DNA from: Bacteroidota bacterium
Lineage (GTDB): Bacteria; Bacteroidota; Bacteroidia; JAADEI01
DNA: 15,477 bases
Assembly (NCBI GenBank): GCA_024280615.1
Contig: JAJRPU010000178.1
Location: forward strand, 1 to 15,477
Direction of reading: 5' to 3'
Both the position numbers and the translations under genes were made by a program. Under the pieces are notes generated by a model. It was not told where the DNA came from. It saw only the letters and a list, made by a program, of their open reading frames with translations, and searched no databases. Below are positions 7,798 through 14,305 of this stretch, one piece after another (position 1 is the first letter of the stretch; the number at the start of each line of letters is the position of its first letter).

Positions 7798-8189
7798 GTC
7801 AAAAAGCAATTCAGGCTACGGGACGCAGGAAAGAGGCAGTAGCACGGGTATTTCTCTTCCCGAAAGGAACAGGAAGGATTTTGGTCAATGGAAAACCTTA
7901 TACAGAATACTTCCCATCACTGTTGTTTCAGATGCCCGTTGAGCAGCCCCTTAAGCTAGTTGACCAATGGGGTAAGGTTGATATCAAAGTCAAAGTAGAG
8001 GGAGGCGGTTTGAGAGGGCAGAGCGAAGCCATTAGACACGGCATAGCCAGAGCATTGGAAAAATTAAATCCTGAGTTCAGACCTTCCCTTAAGAAGGCAG
8101 GCTTCCTTACCAGAGATGCTCGTAAGGTTGAACGTAAGAAGTACGGTCTTAAGAAGGCACGTCGTGCACCTCAGTTCAGTAAACGTTAA
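7794..8189 (+). CDS. rpsI: 30S ribosomal protein S9
   Basis: S9 is a small-subunit head protein whose C-terminal tail reaches toward the P-site tRNA. The 131-residue product starts with QATGRRKEAVARVFL, contains KVEGGGLRGQSEAIRHGIARAL, and ends in the highly basic KKYGLKKARRAPQFSKR tail that contacts tRNA, including the conserved terminal SKR. Length is normal for the family. The start codon overlaps the rplM stop (ATGA), and rpsB begins 6 nt after the stop, so it sits within a compact operon. Confidence 0.98.
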   Translation: MSQKAIQATGRRKEAVARVFLFPKGTGRILVNGKPYTEYFPSLLFQMPVEQPLKLVDQWGKVDIKVKVEGGGLRGQSEAIRHGIARALEKLNPEFRPSLKKAGFLTRDARKVERKKYGLKKARRAPQFSKR

Positions 8190-8195
8190 TGGCTT

Positions 8196-9152
8196 ATGAT
8201 GGAGGAAAGAAACGAAAGGACGGAAATGCAAAATCAGGAAGATACTAAGCCAGAGCAAACTTCACAAGGTACAGCACAGACTGCTGAAACCCAAGTAACG
8301 GAATCAACTCAAGGGGAAGCAGTCCAAAAGGAAGAAAAGTATCCGTTCCCATTACCTACTATAGAAGAGCTATTAGAAGCAGGAGTTCATTGGGGGCATC
8401 AACGTAAGAAGTGGAACCCCAAGATGGAGCCTTTTGTCTTCGGCATGCATAATAAAATTCACATAATAGATTTAAGGAAGACAGTTGAGTTGCTCAAGGA
8501 AGCTCAAAAGTTTGCTTATGACTTAGCTAAAATGGGTCAGCAGGTCCTGTTTGTCGGCACTAAACGCCAAGCAAAGGATATAGTCAAGCAACATGCTGAA
8601 ACAGTTGGAATGCCTTATGTTACCGAAAGATGGCTAGGGGGTATGCTTACTAACTTTGTTACAATAAGGCGTTCTATTCGCAAATTGGAGTATATTGATG
8701 AGATGATCAGAGATGGCACTATTGAAAACATGACTAAGAAAGAGCGTCTGATTTTAATGCGTCAGAAGAAGAAACTTGAGAGATTATTGGGAGGTGTTAT
8801 TAAAATGACTCGGTTGCCCGCAGCCCTCTATGTAGTGGATGTAGTGGAAGAAGCCACGGCAGTCAAGGAAGCAAACAAATTGGGCATTCCTGTGATTGCT
8901 ATTGTGGACACTAATGCTGACCCTGAATTGGTAGATTATCCTATTCCGGGCAACGATGATTCAGCTCGTTCAATAGAGGTTATTACAAAGTATTTCACAG
9001 AAGCAATTAAGAAGGGCAGGGAAGAAAGGCAACTTGCACGTGAAATTAAGATGCAGGAAGAAAGAACAGTCTCTCAAAAGAGAATTAGAAAAGAATTCAA
9101 GAGCGGACGAAGGGGAACTCGTAGGAGAACATTAAGGAGGAGGCCGCGATAA
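8196..9152 (+). CDS. rpsB: 30S ribosomal protein S2 with long N- and C-terminal extensions
   Basis: S2 is a late-assembling protein on the solvent side of the small subunit. The conserved core begins at about residue 55 (TIEELLEAGVHWGHQRKKWNPKM) and includes VLFVGTKRQAKDIV, RWLGGMLTNF and the AIVDTNADPELVDYPIPGNDDS signature. At 318 residues it is much longer than the 241-residue E. coli protein. About 50 extra residues at the N-terminus are rich in Glu, Gln and Thr and look disordered. The C-terminal tail is strongly basic, with 11 Arg and 2 Lys in the last 23 residues. No in-frame ATG, GTG or TTG lies between residue 11 and the core, so the extension cannot be removed by a usual start; only residues 1-10 are in doubt (ATG at 8196, 8199 or 8226). 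It is followed by tsf, the classical order. Confidence 0.96.
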   Translation: MMEERNERTEMQNQEDTKPEQTSQGTAQTAETQVTESTQGEAVQKEEKYPFPLPTIEELLEAGVHWGHQRKKWNPKMEPFVFGMHNKIHIIDLRKTVELLKEAQKFAYDLAKMGQQVLFVGTKRQAKDIVKQHAETVGMPYVTERWLGGMLTNFVTIRRSIRKLEYIDEMIRDGTIENMTKKERLILMRQKKKLERLLGGVIKMTRLPAALYVVDVVEEATAVKEANKLGIPVIAIVDTNADPELVDYPIPGNDDSARSIEVITKYFTEAIKKGREERQLAREIKMQEERTVSQKRIRKEFKSGRRGTRRRTLRRRPR

Positions 9153-9155
9153 GCA

Positions 9156-9182
9156 TTTGTGCTAATGTTGTTCAAGCACAAG
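9156..9182 (+). other. Possible RNA stem-loop between rpsB and tsf
   Basis: TTGTGCT (9157-9163) and AGCACAA (9175-9181) are perfect inverted repeats, giving a 7-bp stem (8 with an outer T-G wobble) around an 11-nt loop, within the 63-nt rpsB-tsf gap. No T-run follows, so it is not a standard intrinsic terminator. It could tune or process the transcript, since rpsB and tsf are needed in different amounts, but chance is possible. Confidence 0.35.
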
Positions 9183-9215
9183 CGCGTGGTTTAAAATAGG
9201 AAAATAAAAAGGCTT

Positions 9216-10046
9216 ATGGCAGAAGTAACACTAAAGGACATAACCAAGTTAAGAGAGGAGACAGGAGCCGGAATAATGGATTGTAAAAAGGCTCTTATTG
9301 AAGCAGGTGGAGATTTTGAAAAAGCCAAAGAAATTCTGCGTAAGAAAGGACGCGAGTTAATGCAATTGAAAGCGGGAAGGCAAGCTAAGGAGGGTGTCGT
9401 TGCTATCCTTGTGTCAGAGGACAATAAATATGGTGTTGGTATAACACTTAAATGCGAAACAGATTTTGTTGCCCTTAATGAACAGTTTCAGGAATTGGCG
9501 AAACAAATAGCAGAACTTGGCCTTGCCAATAAACCATCTTCTTTAGAAGACTTATTAAAAGTTAAAAATAGTGATGGTCTTTCTGTTGAAGAGCTTATTG
9601 GTGAGGCAGTCGGTAAGATAGGTGAAAAGATTGAACTTGGTGATTATGCTTTACTTGAAGGGGAATATGTGTATCCTTATGTTCACTATAACAAAAAAGT
9701 GGGTGCCATAGTGGCGTTTGATAAGGTTGTTCAGGAGGAAGTAGCCAAGAACATAGCAATGCATATTACTGCTATGAATCCAATTGCTCTGGACGAGTCA
9801 GATGTTCCTGAAGAAATCGTTCAAAAAGAGAAGGAGATAGCTATTGAACAGGCACGTCAACAAGGCAAACCGGAACATATTCTTGAAAGGATTGCCGAAG
9901 GTAAACTTAAGAAGTTCTTCAAGGAAAGAACACTATTGAATCAGCCATTGTTTAATAACCCTGACCTTACCATCAGGGATTACCTTGCGAAGGATGGCGG
10001 CGGTGCATCAATAATTAAATTCAAAAGGCTGTCAGTAGAAGAATAG
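9216..10046 (+). CDS. tsf: Translation elongation factor Ts
   Basis: EF-Ts is the nucleotide-exchange factor that recycles EF-Tu from its GDP-bound form, in the cytoplasm. The N-terminal UBA-like domain carries LREETGAGIMDCKKALIEA (12-30), which includes the signature that contacts EF-Tu. KCETDFVALN (79-88) is the second signature, in the core domain. The 276-residue length matches the family, with both halves of the dimerisation core present. ATG at 9216 is preceded by an A-rich stretch rather than a Shine-Dalgarno sequence. It follows rpsB after 63 nt, the widest gap in the operon, and precedes pyrH by 9 nt. Confidence 0.98.
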   Translation: MAEVTLKDITKLREETGAGIMDCKKALIEAGGDFEKAKEILRKKGRELMQLKAGRQAKEGVVAILVSEDNKYGVGITLKCETDFVALNEQFQELAKQIAELGLANKPSSLEDLLKVKNSDGLSVEELIGEAVGKIGEKIELGDYALLEGEYVYPYVHYNKKVGAIVAFDKVVQEEVAKNIAMHITAMNPIALDESDVPEEIVQKEKEIAIEQARQQGKPEHILERIAEGKLKKFFKERTLLNQPLFNNPDLTIRDYLAKDGGGASIIKFKRLSVEE

Positions 10047-10055
10047 TTACTGAAC

Positions 10056-10781
10056 GTGGAGGAAGGGACGCTTAAATACAGGCGGGTTGTATTGAAGTTG
10101 AGTGGGGAAGCCCTGATGGGTAATAGGGATTGCGGATATGAACCAAGAGTAGTTAAGCAGATAGTTGAAGATATTATAAATGCAAGGGAAGCAGGAGTTC
10201 AGCTGGCTATTGTAGTTGGAGGGGGAAACATATTCAGAGGTCAACAGGCTAAGTCCCTTGGTATAGAAGATATTGCCCAAGGACATTATATGGGTATGCT
10301 TGCTACTGTCATCAATGCCATGGCACTGCAGGGCATTCTTGAGCAATATGATGTTCCTACCAGGGTTATGTCTGCTATACGCATTGAGCAGATATGTGAG
10401 CCATATATCAGAAGGAGAGCAATAAGACACTTGGAACGTGGATATGTAGTTATTCTTGCAGGGGGAACGGGGAATCCATTTTTCTCTACGGACACTGCAG
10501 CAGCACTTAGAGCAATTGAAATAGGGGCTGAAGTGGTTTTGAAAGCTACGCGAGTAGATGGAATATATACCGCTGACCCAGAAAAGGTAAAAGATGCTAA
10601 GAAATTGGATTATGTTACTTATGATGAAGCATATAAGAATAATTTACAAGTAATGGATATGACAGCCTTCACGTTATGTAAGGAGAATAGCGTTCCAATT
10701 ATAGTGTTTGATGTTTTCAAAAAGGGGAATCTGCTTAAGGTTTTGAAAGGAGAGCCTATTGGTACAGTGGTAGGAGATTAA
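10056..10781 (+). CDS. pyrH: UMP kinase (uridylate kinase)
   Basis: It phosphorylates UMP to UDP with ATP, feeding pyrimidine nucleotide synthesis; the bacterial enzyme is a hexamer of the amino-acid-kinase fold. Visible signatures are VVLKLSGEALMG (11-22, phosphate binding), VVGGGNIFRG (53-62), GGTGNPFFSTDTAA (136-149, nucleotide binding) and KATRVDGIYTADP (163-175). The start is GTG at 10056, giving six residues ahead of the position where related proteins usually begin with MKY. Here that position is CTT (10071), and the only other nearby options are non-standard codons. A TAG, which ends tsf, lies in the same frame at 10044-10046. frr, often the next gene, is absent: the gene ends against hldD, and the two stop codons overlap on opposite strands. 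Confidence 0.96.
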   Translation: MEEGTLKYRRVVLKLSGEALMGNRDCGYEPRVVKQIVEDIINAREAGVQLAIVVGGGNIFRGQQAKSLGIEDIAQGHYMGMLATVINAMALQGILEQYDVPTRVMSAIRIEQICEPYIRRRAIRHLERGYVVILAGGTGNPFFSTDTAAALRAIEIGAEVVLKATRVDGIYTADPEKVKDAKKLDYVTYDEAYKNNLQVMDMTAFTLCKENSVPIIVFDVFKKGNLLKVLKGEPIGTVVGD

Positions 10782-11740
10782 TAATAGGAGCTTCTTTGCA
10801 GGTAGTTTAAAACATAGTCTGCGACACTGACTTCCAAAGGCGGAGTTGGTTCTAGATAGCCAGAAGCTCTTAATTTACCTATATCCCCCTCGGTGAAATA
10901 CTGATATTGATTACGGAGGTCTTCTGGCATAGGTATGTATTCAATGACGGGTTCTTTATCAATGGCTTTGAACATTGCTGTGATCAGGTCGTTGAACGAC
11001 CGTGCCTTTCCAGTGGCTATATTGTATATTCCTGAAGGGGCTTTGTGGAGCCACAAATGTTCAATCATCCTGTGTGCCTCCATTATGTAAATGAAATCCC
11101 GTTTTTGTTCTCCATGAGCATAATCGGGTCGGTGACTCATAAACAATTTTACCTTCCCTTCTTTTTTATACTGATTCCAAGCATGCCAGAGAACCGATGC
11201 CATTCTGCCTTTATGATATTCATTTGGTCCGTAAACATTGAAAAATTTGAGTCCATACCATCTAGGGGGTTTCTCCGGTTGCGATAATAACCATTCGTCA
11301 AACAATTGCTTTGACCATCCATATGGGTTCAGAGGTCTAAGTTTGAAAAGCAGTTTCTCATCATCTTTATATCCAAGGGAACCATTACCGTAGGTAGCAG
11401 CCGAAGAGGCATAGATAAGAGGAACTTTTTCCTTTATGCAAAATGTGGCAAGTTGCTTGCTGTACTCTAAGTTTAACTTGCGTAGCACATTCCAGTTGTG
11501 TTCTGTTGTGTCTGTGCGGGCACCGAAATGGAACACTGCTGTGACAGATTTTCCATTGGCTTTCAGCCAGTTGAATAACTCCTCTCTCGGGATTATTTTG
11601 TAAAACTTTTTGTCTTCAATGTTCCTCTTTTTCTTTTCAGATAGGCTGTCAACAAGCAGAACGTCATAGATGCCCATTCTGTTAAGATGCGTAAGCCACG
11701 TACTACCTATAAATCCACCTCCTCCTGTTATTACTATCAT
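10778..11740 (-). CDS. hldD: ADP-L-glycero-D-manno-heptose 6-epimerase
   Basis: It converts ADP-D-glycero- to ADP-L-glycero-beta-D-manno-heptose, the donor for the heptose region of the lipopolysaccharide core. It is an extended short-chain dehydrogenase/reductase with the NAD(P)-binding TGGGGFIG (5-12), ASSAATYG (111-118), and the catalytic Tyr140-x3-Lys144 (YGWSK). HldD-specific stretches are FNVYGPNEYHKGRMASV (167-183) and IEYIPMPEDL..QYQYFTEGDIGKLRASGY (about 266-295), which separate it from generic GalE-like epimerases. ATG at 11740 is chosen over an in-frame TTG at 11758, because it places the Rossmann strand at residue 2 as in relatives. It gives 320 aa, slightly longer than the E. coli enzyme. 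It is transcribed divergently from the aminotransferase gene and converges on pyrH with overlapping stops. Confidence 0.93.
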   Translation of the reverse strand: MIVITGGGGFIGSTWLTHLNRMGIYDVLLVDSLSEKKKRNIEDKKFYKIIPREELFNWLKANGKSVTAVFHFGARTDTTEHNWNVLRKLNLEYSKQLATFCIKEKVPLIYASSAATYGNGSLGYKDDEKLLFKLRPLNPYGWSKQLFDEWLLSQPEKPPRWYGLKFFNVYGPNEYHKGRMASVLWHAWNQYKKEGKVKLFMSHRPDYAHGEQKRDFIYIMEAHRMIEHLWLHKAPSGIYNIATGKARSFNDLITAMFKAIDKEPVIEYIPMPEDLRNQYQYFTEGDIGKLRASGYLEPTPPLEVSVADYVLNYLQRSSYY

Positions 11741-11752
11741 TGTTGTCAACGG

Positions 11753-11780
11753 TTGCAATGTAAAATTATGCCTAATTTCG
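11753..11780 (+). promoter_or_regulatory. Possible promoter for the aminotransferase gene, giving a leaderless or near-leaderless mRNA
   Basis: TTG at 11753-11755, a 17-nt spacer, then TAATTTCG at 11773-11780, one mismatch from TAnnTTTG. The box ends only 4 nt before the ATG at 11785, so transcription would start at or next to the start codon. The gap to the divergent hldD is just 44 nt, which leaves little room for alternatives. Confidence 0.3.
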
Positions 11781-11784
11781 TCAT

Positions 11785-12984
11785 ATGAAGTTGTCTAGTA
11801 AGGTAGATAAACTGCCCTATTCGCCCATAAGGAAATTGGTGCCTTTTGCTGAGCAAGCGGAGAAAACAGGCAAGAAAATTTACTATCTGAACATTGGGCA
11901 ACCAGATTTGCTAACACCGAAGGAAGCAATACAATTTCTTAAGGATAACATTCCGGAAGTCATTGCTTATTCGCATTCTGCCGGAATGGAGGAATTGAGA
12001 AAGAAATTTCAAGAGTATTATGCCAGTCAGGTGGGTGTTGACCTGCCTCTATCATCGTTCTTAGTGACCACAGGGGCTTCAGAAGCATTAATCTTTACAT
12101 TTTCTGTATTGCTTAATAGCGGTGATGAAGTGATTATTCCTGAGCCGATGTATGCCAACTATATAGGGTTTGCATCAGTGGTGGATGCCTCTGTAAAACC
12201 CATCACTGCCAAAATTCAAAATGGTTTTGCATTGCCCCCAATTCAGGAGTTTGAAAACTTGATTACCCCAAGAACTAAAGCAATTATGGTCTGCAATCCT
12301 AATAATCCCACAGGATACCTTTATTCATTTGAGGAGTTGAAGCAACTGGCTGAACTGGTAAAAAAATACGATTTATGGCTGATCGTTGATGAGGTCTATC
12401 GTGAATTTGCCTTTGATGGAAAAAAACATGTGTCAATATTGACCTTTGAGGACATTAGAGACCGCACAATAGTTATTGATTCTGTTTCAAAAAGATATAG
12501 TGCCTGTGGCGCTCGCATAGGGCTGGTAGTTAGTGCCAATGAACGGTTTATGGATGCTGTGCTGCGTATGGCTCAAGCTAGGCTAAGCCCTCCAACATTG
12601 GGGCAAATCCTATCCTTAGGACTTTTGCACTTGCCCCAGGAAGTGGTTATGAACATGGTGAAAGAATATGAAAAGAGAAGAGATGTAACTATTGACGCTC
12701 TCAAACAGATTAAAGGGGTGATAGTGCCCAAGCCATCAGGAGCTTTTTATACAGTGGTTGAACTGCCCGTGGATGATGCGGAAGAGTTCTCTAAATGGCT
12801 TCTTACTGATTTTGATTATGAAGGAGAAACCATAATGTTTGCGCCTGCCTCTGGATTCTATGTCAACAGAGAATTTGGCAATAAGCAGGTCCGGATAGCT
12901 TTTGTGTTGGAGGCTGACAAGATGGAACGGGCAATGCAAATACTAAAGGTTGCACTGAAGAGATATAAGTCAATGCAACCATAA
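11785..12984 (+). CDS. Class I/II PLP-dependent aminotransferase, aspartate aminotransferase-like
   Basis: A cytoplasmic enzyme that moves an amino group between an amino acid and a 2-oxo acid using pyridoxal phosphate. Fold-type I motifs are complete: YLNIGQPD near the N-terminus (34-41), TTGASEAL (95-102), NPNNPTG (171-177), Asp202 in VDEVY (contacts the pyridine nitrogen), Lys236 in SVSKRYSACGARIG (Schiff base with PLP), Arg244 (phosphate), and Arg370 in QVRIAF (substrate carboxylate). Length (399 aa) is normal. The opening PIRKLVPFAEQAEKTGKKIYYLNIGQPD is close to proteins usually annotated as aspartate aminotransferase in Bacteroidota, but specificity within this family cannot be settled by motifs. 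waaA follows after a 65-nt gap; co-transcription is possible. Confidence 0.92.
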   Translation: MKLSSKVDKLPYSPIRKLVPFAEQAEKTGKKIYYLNIGQPDLLTPKEAIQFLKDNIPEVIAYSHSAGMEELRKKFQEYYASQVGVDLPLSSFLVTTGASEALIFTFSVLLNSGDEVIIPEPMYANYIGFASVVDASVKPITAKIQNGFALPPIQEFENLITPRTKAIMVCNPNNPTGYLYSFEELKQLAELVKKYDLWLIVDEVYREFAFDGKKHVSILTFEDIRDRTIVIDSVSKRYSACGARIGLVVSANERFMDAVLRMAQARLSPPTLGQILSLGLLHLPQEVVMNMVKEYEKRRDVTIDALKQIKGVIVPKPSGAFYTVVELPVDDAEEFSKWLLTDFDYEGETIMFAPASGFYVNREFGNKQVRIAFVLEADKMERAMQILKVALKRYKSMQP

Positions 12985-13049
12985 GTGCCATTTTTTGCAT
13001 CTATATATTGTAAGCCTTTTGTTGAGTTTAACCTTATAAATGCACGATA

Positions 13050-14303
13050 ATGGGGTTTGTAAATGGATTGATTCGGTTCGCTGGATATGTAGCTGGATGG
13101 GGGAATGGAAAAGCCCGATTGTGGTATCAGGCACAAAACGGAGTTATTGAAAGGTGGACCAAGGCGATTGAGATGCTTCCGGGAGATAGGATTGTATTTC
13201 ACGTTTCTTCAGTCGGTGAGTATGAACAAATAGTGCCAGTAATTTCTCTTTTAAAGAAAAGGTTTCCTGATATTAATGTCTTAGTGTCATATTTTTCACC
13301 CTCGGTGGAAAAATTTAAGCATAACTGGAATGTTGATTACGCTGATTATTTGCCTTTCGGAAACAATAATGATATAAGGAACTGGATTAGATTAGTAAAT
13401 CCGAAGTTTATTGGTTTTGTTAAATATGACCACTGGCCAGACCATCTAAGGGTGTTCAAGGAAGAAGGTATTCCGGTCTATTCAATAGCTTCAGTATATT
13501 CTGAGTCAGACTATTATTTCAAGTGGTATGGGTTGCCGGGTAGAAAATTCCTGTCTTACTATGATTATCATCTGGTTCAGGATGAAAAGAGCAGGTCTTT
13601 ACTGGAATTAATAGGGATAGAAAATGTCAGTGTTGTAGGAGACCCACGAGTTGATAGAGCATTGGAGGTAGCAAGAACTGTCTGGTCCAATAGTTTGATA
13701 GAAAGGTGGATGGACAGGCATCGCCTCCCTGTTATTGTTGCAGGAAGCACATATTGTCCTGAAGAAGAGTTAATTGCTGAAGTTAGTGATAAGCTTCCTG
13801 TTAGATGGATTATTGCTCCTCATGAGTTGAGCCATAAAAGATTATATGAAGTCTTGGCATTGTGGGGGGATGATGCTGTCTTTCTATCCCAGATGAATGA
13901 AGATTTTACTGGAAAAGTAATAATTATTGACAGGCCGGGAATTCTAAAGTATGTTTATAGATACGGGAAATTAGCGATCATTGGGGGAGGCTTTACTAAG
14001 CAAATACACAACATTCTGGAGCCAATCTCTTATGGCCTGCCTGTCCTCACAGGTCCTAAATTAGGAAAGTTCTTAGAAGCCCGATATCTATCCCAGAATG
14101 GTGGATTGAAGGTGTTCACAACCGCTGATGAATTACTCTACTGGTTGCAATTGCTTCTCTTCGTTAATGCTGAGATTGACCGGTCCAGACGTGCAGTTTA
14201 TGAATATATTAACACTTTCAGGGGAGCTTCACGAAGAATTGTTAAGTTCCTTGTCCAGCGGCATTTTAGTGATGTAAGACAATTATCAGATATTGCTGTT
14301 TAA
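13050..14303 (+). CDS. waaA: 3-deoxy-D-manno-octulosonic acid (Kdo) transferase
   Basis: It transfers Kdo from CMP-Kdo to the lipid A precursor at the inner face of the inner membrane, starting the lipopolysaccharide core. It is a GT-B glycosyltransferase (family GT30). HVSSVGEYEQ (51-60) holds the likely catalytic base Glu57. VKYDHWPDHL (124-133) corresponds to the family WPN-type motif, with a Lys before the acidic residue as in Bacteroidota members. VVGDPRVDR (195-203), AGSTYCPEEE (231-240), IIAPHE (254-259) and GGGFTKQIHNILEP (312-325) line the donor site. The first 40 residues, including KARLWYQAQ, match the short amphipathic N-terminus of this group, without a strong membrane helix. Length of 417 aa is normal. 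ATG at 13050 is the natural start. With hldD it shows that the cell makes a heptose/Kdo-containing core. Confidence 0.94.
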   Translation: MGFVNGLIRFAGYVAGWGNGKARLWYQAQNGVIERWTKAIEMLPGDRIVFHVSSVGEYEQIVPVISLLKKRFPDINVLVSYFSPSVEKFKHNWNVDYADYLPFGNNNDIRNWIRLVNPKFIGFVKYDHWPDHLRVFKEEGIPVYSIASVYSESDYYFKWYGLPGRKFLSYYDYHLVQDEKSRSLLELIGIENVSVVGDPRVDRALEVARTVWSNSLIERWMDRHRLPVIVAGSTYCPEEELIAEVSDKLPVRWIIAPHELSHKRLYEVLALWGDDAVFLSQMNEDFTGKVIIIDRPGILKYVYRYGKLAIIGGGFTKQIHNILEPISYGLPVLTGPKLGKFLEARYLSQNGGLKVFTTADELLYWLQLLLFVNAEIDRSRRAVYEYINTFRGASRRIVKFLVQRHFSDVRQLSDIAV

Positions 14304-14305
14304 TA

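Noticed and set aside
10047..10430. 127-codon minus-strand open frame opposite pyrH
   Set aside because: Antisense to a clear pyrH with no family signature or promoter.
11741..11758. TTG start at 11758 for hldD
   Set aside because: It adds six residues before the Rossmann strand that relatives lack; ATG at 11740 fits better.
12973..13000. ATGCAA/TTGCAT inverted repeat at the end of the aminotransferase gene as a terminator
   Set aside because: The loop is 16 nt, the stem is six A/T-rich pairs, and the T-run falls before rather than after the stem.
12858..13202. 114-codon minus-strand open frame crossing the aminotransferase-waaA gap
   Set aside because: It is antisense to the conserved C-terminus of one gene and the start of another, with no recognisable motif.
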